Shown here: piece by piece, positions 56,903-64,000 of the stretch
Layout of the letters: every line of letters starts with the position of its first letter
Position numbering within the stretch: the stretch's first letter is position 1
Source of the DNA: Desulfosporosinus orientis DSM 765
GTDB taxonomy: Bacteria; Bacillota; Desulfitobacteriia; Desulfitobacteriales; Desulfitobacteriaceae
DNA: 64,000 bases
NCBI RefSeq assembly: GCF_000235605.1
Contig: NC_016584.1
Coordinates: 1,972,001-2,036,000 of the forward strand
Direction: 5' to 3'
The notes under the pieces: generated by a model
What the model saw: the letters and a program-made list of their open reading frames with translations, nothing else
Told to the model about the DNA's origin: nothing
Databases searched by the model: none
Position numbers and translations under genes: made by a program

Positions 56903-57214
56903 ATGGCACAGGATCGAAGAGTTATCGCTCTTGGAATGATAGAAACCAAAGGATTAATCCCAGCCATCGAAGCAGCTGACCAAATGTTAAAAGCAGCAAA
57001 TGTTGAACTGTGCGGGAAAGAACATGTTTCCGGCGGACTGGTTTCAGTCATGGTCCGGGGGGACGTTGGGGCCGTCAAAGCAGCTGTTGATGCTGGCGCG
57101 GCTGCAGCTCAGCGCGTGGGAGCCCTGCTCAGCGTTCACGTAATTCCCCGCCCCCATCAGGATGTGGAGTACATTCTGCCTGTCGGTGACAACAAAAGTT
57201 ACGGAGATAAATAA
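56903..57214 (+). CDS. eutM: Microcompartment shell protein EutM, copy 2
   Basis: This 103-residue single BMC-domain protein resembles copy 1 in its core ([47 protein letters not shown]) but differs at the C-terminus. Two paralogues can mix in the shell and change pore properties. A strong ribosome binding site (GGGAGG) precedes the start. Confidence 0.94.
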   Translation: MAQDRRVIALGMIETKGLIPAIEAADQMLKAANVELCGKEHVSGGLVSVMVRGDVGAVKAAVDAGAAAAQRVGALLSVHVIPRPHQDVEYILPVGDNKSYGDK

Positions 57215-57243
57215 TGTTCCGACATCTGTAATGAGGTGAGGAC

Positions 57244-58668
57244 TTGATCGTCACAGAATATGAACTGAGGGCTAATTGGCACAAGAAGAAGGAAAAACTC
57301 CTTGTTTTGCCTCCCGGCAGTGTCATTACCCCCTCAGCTATGGATTTTATTCGTTCTAAAGGAATTGATGTCCAAATCGAAGGCAACGGTCGCCAGGACA
57401 TCCACAAAAAGACGTTTTCCAGCGCGGCCCAAAGCGGGGAGAGAGTTCAGCAGCCTTGGGCGGCAAATGCCGCCCCAGCAGAACCGACCCAAGCAGAGCC
57501 CGTTAAGGCTGAACCAGCTCAGGCAGAGCCAACGCAGTTAAAGCCAGCTGAGACAGAGTCAGCCAAGCCTGCCTCTGGGAAACCCGAACACATGACCCAT
57601 TTACGGGCGGGAGATTTAGTTACTAAAACTCATCCTGTGATAGCCTACCGGGGGCAGTTGGACCTTTTCCAATGCGAACTCGTTGAAGCCCAGTGCTTCT
57701 TTCTGCAAGAGGGAGAAGAGGAGCTCATCCGACACTTAGATGAAGTCGCTGCCCTTTGCCGGCAGCTCATGGTGAGTGAGGTAAAACAAGAGCCCTTTCA
57801 ATGGACAACATTGTTTGGGCTTACTCCTGAAGAACTGCGGGAAAGATCCCATCATCCCCAAAAGTACTTCGGCATTGATCATACTCCCCTCAGCTATACT
57901 CATGGCCCCATCGTCGCTAAGCTGCATAAATTGCGGTCGAAATCCCGGGAGGTGGAGCTCTATGCCAATCGAGCTTTCACAGATGCCAATGGGGAATGCA
58001 GCCGAACAGACCTGATCCAAGCCTTGAACCGGTTATCCAGTGCCTTCTATATCTTGGCTTGCCAGGTACGCAGCCGAAAAGCTCAGGAGCTCGAGGAAAA
58101 ACGAGTTCCTGTAGGTATTTCTAACCGGCATATCCACCTCTCCCAGGCTGATTTAGAAGCCCTTTTTGGGAAAGGCTATACCTTAACCAGTCAAAAGGAC
58201 CTGTCTCAGCCGGGACAGTTTGCTGCTCAGGAAACTGTGGCCCTGGTGGGCCCTAAAGGACGGCTGGATAAGGTCCGGGTCTTGGGACCGGTAAGAAAAA
58301 AGACACAAGCAGAGATCAGTGTTACGGACTGTTTTTCTCTGGGAATTAAACCGGTGGTCCGGGACTCAGGACAACTGGATGGAACACCGGGTCTGCAGGT
58401 GGTCGGTCCTCAGGGAAGCGTGGATTTAGAGGTCGGGGCCATCGTGGCCAGCCGGCATATTCATCTCCATACGGAGGACGCCAAAGCCTGGTCCTTAAAG
58501 GATGGGGACAGAGTCAGGGTAAGAGTTGACAGCGGCCGTCCCATTGTCTATGAAGATGTTTTAATCCGTGTCAGTGACCAATATCGCAAAGAGATGCACC
58601 TGGACCTGGATGAGGCCAATGCGGCCCTCGTCGGACCCACCTGCCGGGGCTTACTCATGGGGGTATGA
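57244..58668 (+). CDS. Fused EutT cobalamin adenosyltransferase and PduL phosphotransacylase
   Basis: This 474-residue protein joins two enzymes. Residues 1-45 form a small module (VLPPGSVITPSAMDFIRSKG) and 75-115 an Ala/Glu/Pro/Gln-rich linker. Residues 116-280 match EutT cobalamin adenosyltransferase (LFGLTPEELRERSHHPQKYFGIDH). Residues 288-474 are the PduL phosphate acyltransferase with SNRHIHLS (His296, His298) and the second ASRHIHL. PduL makes acetyl phosphate from acetyl-CoA and replaces EutD; EutT renews adenosylcobalamin for EutBC. The cysteine motif (CCxxC) of Salmonella EutT is absent. The start is TTG at 57244. Confidence 0.85.
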   Translation: MIVTEYELRANWHKKKEKLLVLPPGSVITPSAMDFIRSKGIDVQIEGNGRQDIHKKTFSSAAQSGERVQQPWAANAAPAEPTQAEPVKAEPAQAEPTQLKPAETESAKPASGKPEHMTHLRAGDLVTKTHPVIAYRGQLDLFQCELVEAQCFFLQEGEEELIRHLDEVAALCRQLMVSEVKQEPFQWTTLFGLTPEELRERSHHPQKYFGIDHTPLSYTHGPIVAKLHKLRSKSREVELYANRAFTDANGECSRTDLIQALNRLSSAFYILACQVRSRKAQELEEKRVPVGISNRHIHLSQADLEALFGKGYTLTSQKDLSQPGQFAAQETVALVGPKGRLDKVRVLGPVRKKTQAEISVTDCFSLGIKPVVRDSGQLDGTPGLQVVGPQGSVDLEVGAIVASRHIHLHTEDAKAWSLKDGDRVRVRVDSGRPIVYEDVLIRVSDQYRKEMHLDLDEANAALVGPTCRGLLMGV

Positions 58669-58669
58669 C

Positions 58670-59470
58670 ATGAATCAAGAACTGATTAATCAAATAGTCC
58701 AGCGCATTTTGTCGGATCCCGCTTTGCTGGGATTGCTGCAAAAGGCAGGATCTGAAACAAGTCAGCCGGTGGTTAAATCCGAAGCCTTGGTTCTTTTGAA
58801 CTATGTCCCGGATTTTCCCCGGGTTTTAAGTGCAGTGCAGCAGCGGTGGGGAGAAAGCTTCTCGCTTAGAGTTTTGCCTAGCGATCAAGTGTATATGGCT
58901 AAACCGGAACTGCCTGAGGGCATGAGCTGGATCACAGTGGAAGAGGCTATGGCTAAGGCCGACTGGCCGAAAATCATCCTGCCGGCTTGCTCCGCCAACA
59001 CTTTAGCTAAAGCTGCCTTGGGCATTCGCGACAACCCTATCTGTGAAATGATTGGGAGAGGAATCAGCCGGGGATGCTCCATAGAATTGATAACGGAGTA
59101 TTTGGGGCTCACCGATCAAACGCCCCCGGCTTACAGGGAACTGTATGAAGGGTATATTCAGAAGCTGCAAGCCTACGGAGTGACGGCCTGGGGAAACTTG
59201 GCCGGCGGTCAATCCAGTCAAAGCAGTCAACCTACTCCCCAGCCTTCTGCAGCAGGGGAGTCCCGGCAGCAGCTCTTTGACTCAGAGAGTGTTTCTCCGA
59301 GAAACGAGGTTTACTACACCAAGAAATTCCTGGGGGATAAACAAGCCTATGGCTTCCCGGAAGGAGCCACGGTCTATGTCAGACCAGAGACGGTTATCTC
59401 CCCTCTGGCCCGGGATACCTTAAGAATGCGCCGCGTTGAGCTGTGCATGGAGAAGGAGGCAGGACGATGA
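58670..59470 (+). CDS. Eut-locus protein with flavoprotein-like fold, unassigned
   Basis: The 266-residue protein has no settled function. It starts with MNQELINQIVQRILSDPALL, an amphipathic helix of the shell-targeting kind, has a Rossmann-like middle (LVLLNYVPDFPRVLSAVQQR, then IILPACSANTLAKAALGI), a Ser/Gln/Pro linker near 180-205, and a C-terminal module (TVYVRPETVISPLARDTLRM) shared with EutT and EutQ. The pattern of the middle recalls flavoprotein/decarboxylase proteins common in eut loci of Clostridia. ATG at 58670 directly follows the previous stop; GGGGG gives the ribosome binding site. It overlaps eutN by 4 bases. Confidence 0.75.
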   Translation: MNQELINQIVQRILSDPALLGLLQKAGSETSQPVVKSEALVLLNYVPDFPRVLSAVQQRWGESFSLRVLPSDQVYMAKPELPEGMSWITVEEAMAKADWPKIILPACSANTLAKAALGIRDNPICEMIGRGISRGCSIELITEYLGLTDQTPPAYRELYEGYIQKLQAYGVTAWGNLAGGQSSQSSQPTPQPSAAGESRQQLFDSESVSPRNEVYYTKKFLGDKQAYGFPEGATVYVRPETVISPLARDTLRMRRVELCMEKEAGR

Positions 59471-59760
59471 TTCTGGCTCGCGTTATCGGCCATGTCTGGT
59501 CAACCCGTAAAGAAGAATCTCTCCGGGGTTTGAAATTTCTCGTCGTCCAGCCGGTAACCCTCTCCTATCTGGAGGACGGAACCCCCAAGCTGGAGGAAAC
59601 CGGGAATTCCCTCATCGCAGCGGACCAAATCGGAGCCGGGGAAGATGAGATCGTTATGGTCGCCAGCGGTTCCTCAGCCCGGCAGGGATTAGCCAACAAC
59701 AGCGTTCCCATCGATGCCACCATCGTGGGGATTATCGATAAAGAAACCTTTGAAGCGTAA
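59467..59760 (+). CDS. eutN: Microcompartment vertex protein EutN
   Basis: This 97-residue CcmL/EutN-family pentamer caps shell vertices. MILARVIGHVWSTRKEESLRGLKFLVV and AADQIGAGEDEIVMVASGSSAR are typical. ATG at 59467 has GAGAAGGAGG before it; longer frames are not needed. Confidence 0.95.
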   Translation: MILARVIGHVWSTRKEESLRGLKFLVVQPVTLSYLEDGTPKLEETGNSLIAADQIGAGEDEIVMVASGSSARQGLANNSVPIDATIVGIIDKETFEA

Positions 59761-59782
59761 AGCTTAAGTGGGTGAAAAATAA

Positions 59783-61123
59783 ATGAATATGCAAATGAAA
59801 GAGATCAGCGGCAAGGTATTGGAAGCCGGAGTAGTCGGGGCCGGGGGAGCGGGATTTCCCACCCATGTCAAGTTGTCTGCCCAGGCAGAGATCGTCATTG
59901 TCAACGGGGCAGAATGTGAGCCCTTGCTGAAAACCGACCAGCAATTGGCGGCCCGCTACCCGGACCTTCTGGTTAAAGGCCTGACCCTGGCCATGGCCTC
60001 AACAGGAGCCCAAAAAGGGATCATCGCCTTAAAAGCCAAATATAAGGAAGCCATTGCCGCCTTAGAACCCTATATCCGGAACACAGAGGGAATTGAAATT
60101 GCCATTATGCCCGATATCTATCCGGCGGGAGACGAAGTGATGACCATTTGGTTAACCACCGGCAGACGGGTGCCCCCTGGAGGAATCCCCATCAACATCG
60201 GCGTAGTGGTGAACAACGTCCAAACCCTCATCAATGTAGCCAAAGCCCAGGAAGGGATCTCCGTCACCACCCGGACTCTCACCGTCACAGGAGCCGTTAA
60301 GAAGCCCATCACCGTCACCGTACCCATCGGCACCCCTCTGAGGGAGGTCCTGGATCTGGCCGGAGGGGAAGAAGCGGACCTGGCCTATATCAACGGAGGC
60401 CCCATGATGGGCAAACTCATCAGCGACCTGTCCGACACAGTAACCAAGACCACGGGAGGGCTGATCGGACTGCCCAGGGACCACATGCTCATCCAGCGCA
60501 AGGAAAGCAGCGTGGAAGGAATCCTGCGCATCGCCAAAACCGTCTGTGAACAGTGCAGCTTCTGTACGGATCTCTGTCCCAGGCACATGATCGGCCACGA
60601 ACTATCTCCTCATCTCTTAATCCGAGCGGTTAATTATAAAAATCTGGCCGAGCTGTCCTTACTTGCCACGGCCCTGACCTGTTCAGAATGCGGAGTATGT
60701 GAAGCCTATGCCTGCCCGGTGGGAATATCCCCCCTGAGAGTGAATGTAGCTTTAAAAGCAGAGCTGAGGTCCCAGGGGATCAAATACCAGGGAGAACTGG
60801 GCAAAGCGGACCCCATGGCCCAACACCGCTTAATCCCATCCTCACGCTTAATGGACCGCTTAAGACTGCGTTCCTTTTATAAAGACGCCCCCTTAGCCGG
60901 GGAAGTGTATGAAGGGAAGGAAGTCCGGATCAAGCTGCAGCAGCATATAGGAGCACCGGCAGCGGCGGTAGTCAAAGAGGGGGATGTTGTGGAAGCGGGA
61001 CAACGGATCGGAGAAATCCCGTCAGGAGCCCTGGGAGCGAACATCCACGCCAGCATCTCTGGAACGGTAACCCAAGTAACACCTCAAGCCATAACCATAC
61101 GGAAAGGTGGTGCAGCCCGGTGA
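59783..61123 (+). CDS. pduS: PduS-like corrinoid reductase
   Basis: The 446-residue protein has an RnfC-like N-terminal domain (VGAGGAGFPTHVKLSAQAE and GAECEPLL), an SLBB domain, two Fe-S motifs (CEQCSFCTDLCPRH and CSECGVCEAYACP) and a C-terminal lipoyl-like hairpin (GDVVEAGQRIGEI). In propanediol loci, PduS reduces cob(III)alamin for the adenosyltransferase. Here it likely feeds the EutT half of the fusion protein, using NADH. It overlaps the pduT-like gene by four bases. Confidence 0.88.
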   Translation: MNMQMKEISGKVLEAGVVGAGGAGFPTHVKLSAQAEIVIVNGAECEPLLKTDQQLAARYPDLLVKGLTLAMASTGAQKGIIALKAKYKEAIAALEPYIRNTEGIEIAIMPDIYPAGDEVMTIWLTTGRRVPPGGIPINIGVVVNNVQTLINVAKAQEGISVTTRTLTVTGAVKKPITVTVPIGTPLREVLDLAGGEEADLAYINGGPMMGKLISDLSDTVTKTTGGLIGLPRDHMLIQRKESSVEGILRIAKTVCEQCSFCTDLCPRHMIGHELSPHLLIRAVNYKNLAELSLLATALTCSECGVCEAYACPVGISPLRVNVALKAELRSQGIKYQGELGKADPMAQHRLIPSSRLMDRLRLRSFYKDAPLAGEVYEGKEVRIKLQQHIGAPAAAVVKEGDVVEAGQRIGEIPSGALGANIHASISGTVTQVTPQAITIRKGGAAR

Positions 61124-61668
61124 TCCATGCTATAGGACTGATTGAGAGCAACAGTATCGCCCAAGGAATTGAATGCGCCGATATCATGAGCAAAACCGCG
61201 GATGTGACCATTTTGGTGGCTAAAACCATCTGCCCGGGGAAATATATGGTCATGGTCAGCGGAGATGTATCCGGAGTCCAGCAATCCGTCAATGCCGGAG
61301 TGGAGTTAGGAGCAGAGACCATCGTGGATTCCTTTGTGATCCCTAATGTACACCCCTCTATCCTGCCGGCCATCGGCAGGGCCAACACCTTAAAGGACAT
61401 CAAAGCCTTAGGAATTATAGAGACTTATAGTGTAGCCTCCTTAATCGAAGCGGCGGATGCAGCGGTGAAAGCAGGGGATGTAGAGCCCATGCTGCTGCAC
61501 CTGGCCTTTGGCATCGGAGGCAAAAGCTACACCCTTTTGACGGGAGAAGTAGCCTCGGTGAAAGCCGCCGTGGAAGAAGGCAGTGCTTTGGCCAGTGAAA
61601 AGGGGCTGCTCATCCGCAAGGTGGTTATTCCCAGGCCGGCTAAGCAGCTTGTTGAGAGTTTGGTTTAG
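61120..61668 (+). CDS. pduT: PduT-like tandem-BMC shell protein
   Basis: The 182-residue protein has two BMC domains (from IGLIESNSIAQGIECADIM and from IETYSVASLIEAADAAVKAG) and forms a trimer. Cys38 in KTICPGK matches the position that holds the 4Fe-4S cluster in the PduT pore. That suggests electron transfer across the shell together with PduS, whose gene it overlaps. The start is GTG at 61120. Confidence 0.92.
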   Translation: MIHAIGLIESNSIAQGIECADIMSKTADVTILVAKTICPGKYMVMVSGDVSGVQQSVNAGVELGAETIVDSFVIPNVHPSILPAIGRANTLKDIKALGIIETYSVASLIEAADAAVKAGDVEPMLLHLAFGIGGKSYTLLTGEVASVKAAVEEGSALASEKGLLIRKVVIPRPAKQLVESLV

Positions 61669-61702
61669 AGCCACCTCGCCAAACCACGGAAATCAGAGAG
61701 TG

Positions 61703-61910
61703 ATCCCGGGTCGGGCGGCTTCGCCCACATCCGTTAACCCAGCATTCCGAGGCTCGCCCACTCGCGGCTGCGGGAGCTGCACCAAACCTCCGGGTAATAC
61801 CTGATGTGAACCAGGTTTCGCAATCCCCGCAGCCGCTTAGTGGGCTTAACAGCCTCTCCATGCAATGGGTTCACTCCTGTGGGTCGAAGCCGCCCTGGCT
61901 TACGGGTCCA
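61703..61910 (-). repeat. Dispersed structured repeat, copy B
   Basis: This is the inverted counterpart of copy A at 29412-29618 and lies between the pduT-like gene and eutQ inside the eut locus. The main stem (61764-61774 with 61826-61836) is a perfect 11 bp pairing. At four positions the base pair differs from copy A but pairing is kept. It interrupts what should be an unbroken operon, and the frame reading into eutQ from here is an artefact. Confidence 0.85.
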
Positions 61911-61963
61911 CGAGCATCGAACCACGAATATCGAATATCGAACCACGAAATAGGAGGTGTATT

Positions 61964-62638
61964 ATGGGACGATTTATCTCGGCAGCGGTTTTAAGAGAGT
62001 TGGCTAAGGTAGATAAGAACGTTGTTTTAGAAGAGGATAGTGTCCTGACTCCCTCAGCTAAAGACCTGGCTAAGGAATTAGGGATTACTATCTGCAGGGG
62101 CCGGGAAGAAATTGTTGGCTGTAAAATTGTCGGTCAAGCCGTGGAACAAAGGGCAGGGCATCAGTCCGGCGGGCAACAGGTCAGTGTAATGTCGGGAACG
62201 GCTGCAGAGGATGACAGTAAATCTGGAGATCTTAAGAAAGTTGTCAAAACAATTTTGGATCAGGTTCTTAAACCTGCCTGTGCGAACCCTATTCCTGTCC
62301 ATGTTAAAGGTGAAACAGTAGTAGTTCAGCCCTTTTTGGAAGCACCTCCGGGACAAAAAGTCGGGCTGGTGGATGTAATTGACTCACGGGTAGGGAATCT
62401 GGCTTCGGGTTTTATGACCTTTGATCATTCCCAGCTGCCTTGGTTCCTGAACTATGATGAAGTGGACTATGTTATTGAAGGGGATTTTGTTCTCGAAGTA
62501 GCGGGGCAGACCTTCCGTGCTAAAGCGGGAGATGTGGTATATATTCCGAAAGGGAGTCAAGTGGTCTTTTCGTCACCGAACTTCTGTAAGGTGTTTTACT
62601 GTACGTACCCGGCTAACTGGGCGGACTTCTGCGATTAG
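61964..62638 (+). CDS. eutQ: EutQ cupin acetate kinase-like protein
   Basis: The 224-residue protein has an N-terminal module (1-45, VLEEDSVLTPSAKDLAKELG) shared with EutT, a linker, and a C-terminal cupin (GFMTFDHSQLPWFLNYDEVDYVIEGD and AKAGDVVYIPKGSQV). In Salmonella EutQ was reported to have acetate kinase activity; with PduL it would convert acetyl phosphate to acetate and ATP. ATG at 61964 has AGGAGG at 6 bases; a longer frame enters the structured repeat and is discarded. Confidence 0.9.
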   Translation: MGRFISAAVLRELAKVDKNVVLEEDSVLTPSAKDLAKELGITICRGREEIVGCKIVGQAVEQRAGHQSGGQQVSVMSGTAAEDDSKSGDLKKVVKTILDQVLKPACANPIPVHVKGETVVVQPFLEAPPGQKVGLVDVIDSRVGNLASGFMTFDHSQLPWFLNYDEVDYVIEGDFVLEVAGQTFRAKAGDVVYIPKGSQVVFSSPNFCKVFYCTYPANWADFCD

Positions 62639-62724
62639 GACCAAATAAAATGGAGTTCACAGTTGTGATCAAACTCCTATGATGGACAGTGCAGCTCAAA
62701 TTGGTCACTGGTGACCAATTTGAC

Positions 62725-62868
62725 ATGTACCCAGGTCGTCCTCCTGTTGGGGTTACCAGGGGAGGAGCGGGAAGAGTTTCTGGCTCAAAACGATGTGGCC
62801 TGTATGACGAAACAAGGGTTGCAGCAGGTACGGAAAGAAAGGGACCAGGCCAAGCAGGGTTGTAACAG
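62725..62868 (+). pseudogene. Fragment of a DUF3102-like gene
   Basis: The frame around CTQVVLLLGLPGEEREEFLA and NDVACMTKQGLQQVRKERDQ resembles part of DUF3102 proteins, which occur on plasmids and integrative elements of Clostridia. There is no start with a ribosome binding site and no full domain, so it is a leftover of a mobile element. Confidence 0.5.
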
Positions 62869-62871
62869 AGG

Positions 62872-62906
62872 AAAACGGCTGACCAAGCAGATTGGTCAGC
62901 CGTTTT
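62872..62906. terminator. Strong hairpin, terminator-like
   Basis: AAAACGGCTGACCAA and TTGGTCAGCCGTTTT are perfect 15-base arms with a 5-base loop. The arms end in A and T runs, so it can act on both strands. Confidence 0.75.
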
Positions 62907-63106
62907 AAACGATGCATGAAGTAATTATGAATAAGATAGATGTTATATAGTTAGAGTGGCTGAGGTGTGTCGGTGGATATGTTCCCGTGAACGGTGCACA
63001 TTGTCACTATTAAAAGAACATACCATTCTTAAACCAGCTCATACCAAGGCTTTCACTCAGCCTTGATATAGCACTATCAACGTCTCAACAATGGTAAAAT
63101 ATAATT

Positions 63107-63137
63107 AGTCAGATCGTTTTATTTGAACGGTCTGGCT
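63107..63137 (+). terminator. Rho-independent terminator
   Basis: AGTCAGATCGTT pairs with AACGGTCTGGCT over 12 positions (two G-T pairs), followed by TTTTTATT. It lies between the mobile-element remnant and the XRE-like remnant. Confidence 0.75.
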
Positions 63138-63179
63138 TTTTATTGTTCTTAAACTATTTTCATTATCTCAGGAAGGAGA

Positions 63180-63359
63180 ATGCGGAAATATGTGGAATAT
63201 TTAGAAGAATGGTACAAACTTCGATCTTCCCTTATTGCACAGCAACATGTATTTTGGAGAAAAATTAAAACAGCGCAGAGAAGAAAAGAACTGACACAGG
63301 AAGATGTGTCGACGTTCTTTGGCGTTGACTTCAGTAGACAGCCTGCGTTTTATAAGTGA
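63180..63359 (+). pseudogene. Broken XRE-type helix-turn-helix gene
   Basis: An open frame of 59 codons from 63180 contains KELTQEDVSTFFGVDFSRQ, the helix-turn-helix of XRE regulators. The natural start of such a protein (MYFGEKLKQRREEK at 63249) is in another frame, so a one-base shift near 63293 has joined two frames. After the stop, coding-like sequence (LRFISEANNYKAEAIGKHFL) continues in a third frame to about 63460. It probably was one regulator plus a small partner, now broken. Confidence 0.6.
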
Positions 63360-63439
63360 GGCAAATAATTATAAGGCAGAGGCTATTGGAAAGCACTTTC
63401 TTGATGTGTGCCGAAAGTTTGCCCAAAGGAGAACTATCA

Positions 63440-64000
63440 ATGAAACTTTTTATTATCGGGAACGGGTTTGATATTGGGCATGGCCTTCCAACAGGATATT
63501 GGGACTTTAGGACATTTCTCTATTTAGCGCACCCAGAGTTTTTACAGTCTTTTGAGGAGCACTATGATATTTATCCGGGAATGAGCGATAAGGAAAAGAA
63601 AAAAACACTATGGAGTCGTTTTGAAAGCAACCTTGCCAATATTGATGAAGATATCATAATTGATATTGGCACAAGCATCGAACTCGATTTAGAGTCTGGC
63701 GATGTTGGGATTGAAGATACTTTATATAGCTACTTTACAGACGAGTATCAGTATATCGAAAAATTGGCGGTATACCTGAAACAATGGGTTAGATCAATAC
63801 GAATCCGCGACTGCCTTCCGCGCACCTCATTAATAGATAAGAGCAACAGAGACCTATTCTTGACATTCAACTATACTGCCGTACTTGAAAATGTATATGG
63901 AATTGCACCCGGTAATATAATACATATTCACGGGTCATTGCGAGACTACACACTTGACCCAGTCCTCGGTCACGGGAACGAAGAACGCTTACAAAAAATA
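63440..64000 (+). CDS. AbiH-family phage abortive-infection protein (partial)
   Basis: The frame is open for 187 codons to the right edge, so the C-terminus is missing. The start MKLFIIGNGFDIGHGLPTGY is the hallmark of the AbiH family (a nucleotide-binding-like GNGFD motif), followed by WDFRTFL and, further on, DLFLTFNYTAVLENVYG and IIHIHGSL, both typical. AbiH proteins were found to protect lactococci from phages; the mechanism is unknown. AAAGGAG lies 9 bases before ATG at 63440. Association with broken mobile-element genes suggests a small defence patch. Confidence 0.85.
   Translation, partial: MKLFIIGNGFDIGHGLPTGYWDFRTFLYLAHPEFLQSFEEHYDIYPGMSDKEKKKTLWSRFESNLANIDEDIIIDIGTSIELDLESGDVGIEDTLYSYFTDEYQYIEKLAVYLKQWVRSIRIRDCLPRTSLIDKSNRDLFLTFNYTAVLENVYGIAPGNIIHIHGSLRDYTLDPVLGHGNEERLQKI

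Larger units (their letters stand above)
62639..63439. other. Right-end region rich in hairpins and gene remnants
   Basis: Hairpins occur at 62652-62679 (GGAGTT/AACTCC), 62698-62721 (AAATTGGTCAC/GTGACCAATTT, 11 bp, 2-base loop), 62872-62906 and 63107-63137. Gene remnants at 62725 and 63180-63460 are given separately. No intact gene is present in these 800 bases. Confidence 0.7.

Noticed and set aside
61865-61963. N-terminal extension of eutQ by 33 codons
   Set aside because: It reads through the structured repeat; ATG at 61964 has a strong ribosome binding site and starts the known family N-terminus.

Overview
The window looks like the chromosome of an anaerobic, endospore-forming Firmicute of the Desulfosporosinus/Desulfitobacterium type. 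This rests on a low-GC-to-moderate base composition with strong GGAGG ribosome binding sites, a spore-coat CotS/CotSA-type gene, many ferredoxin-dependent enzymes, and a clostridial-type 16S rRNA gene. The genus is an inference from general resemblance; no search was run.

Layout. 1-4.4 kb: a spore-coat or surface-glycan patch (fused CotS-CotSA protein cut by the left edge, UDP-glucose dehydrogenase, NAD-sugar epimerase, and a protein made mostly of aspartate). 4.7-11.4 kb: a mixed accessory stretch with a DedA protein fused to a degenerate PAP2-like domain, a GyrI-like protein with two decayed copies nearby, a hydrolase, a MarR regulator with paired operators, a QueG-like Fe-S protein and a LysR regulator. 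11.4-18.8 kb: an IclR-controlled catabolic cluster (broken gene, MFS transporter, four-subunit 2-oxoacid:ferredoxin oxidoreductase, ADP-forming acyl-CoA synthetase) that should turn a 2-oxoacid into an acid, CO2, reduced ferredoxin and ATP. 19-20.2 kb: antitoxin, broken ParE toxin, a probably leaderless ArsR gene and a VOC protein. 20.4-29.3 kb: a MarR-controlled heterodimeric ABC exporter, then a second MarR operon with an old-yellow-enzyme flavoprotein and a cysteine-rich Fe-S protein. 29.4-37 kb: a structured repeat, a ClC antiporter, and topoisomerase IV subunits ParE and ParC. 37.1-42.7 kb: a complete rRNA operon (16S, tRNA-Ile, tRNA-Ala, 23S, 5S). 42.7-45.7 kb: two very long perfect palindromes, small proteins and a DASS transporter.

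46.0-62.6 kb is an ethanolamine-utilisation bacterial microcompartment locus: shell proteins EutS, EutM (two), EutL, EutN and a PduT-like protein; enzymes EutBC, EutE, a EutT-PduL fusion and EutQ; reactivase EutA; permease; PduS-like corrinoid reductase; and the EutVW antitermination two-component system. Ethanolamine would enter by the permease, be split by EutBC to acetaldehyde and ammonia, be oxidised by EutE to acetyl-CoA, converted by PduL to acetyl phosphate, and by EutQ to acetate and ATP. No EutG alcohol dehydrogenase or EutH is present. The right end (62.7-64 kb) carries decayed mobile-element genes and the start of an AbiH-type phage-defence gene.

The most unusual items are a ~207-bp inverted dispersed repeat (29.4 and 61.7 kb) whose main stem is kept by compensatory base changes, so it probably acts as structured RNA; the EutT-PduL fusion; a small module shared by three proteins of the eut locus; and the poly-aspartate protein beside spore-coat genes.
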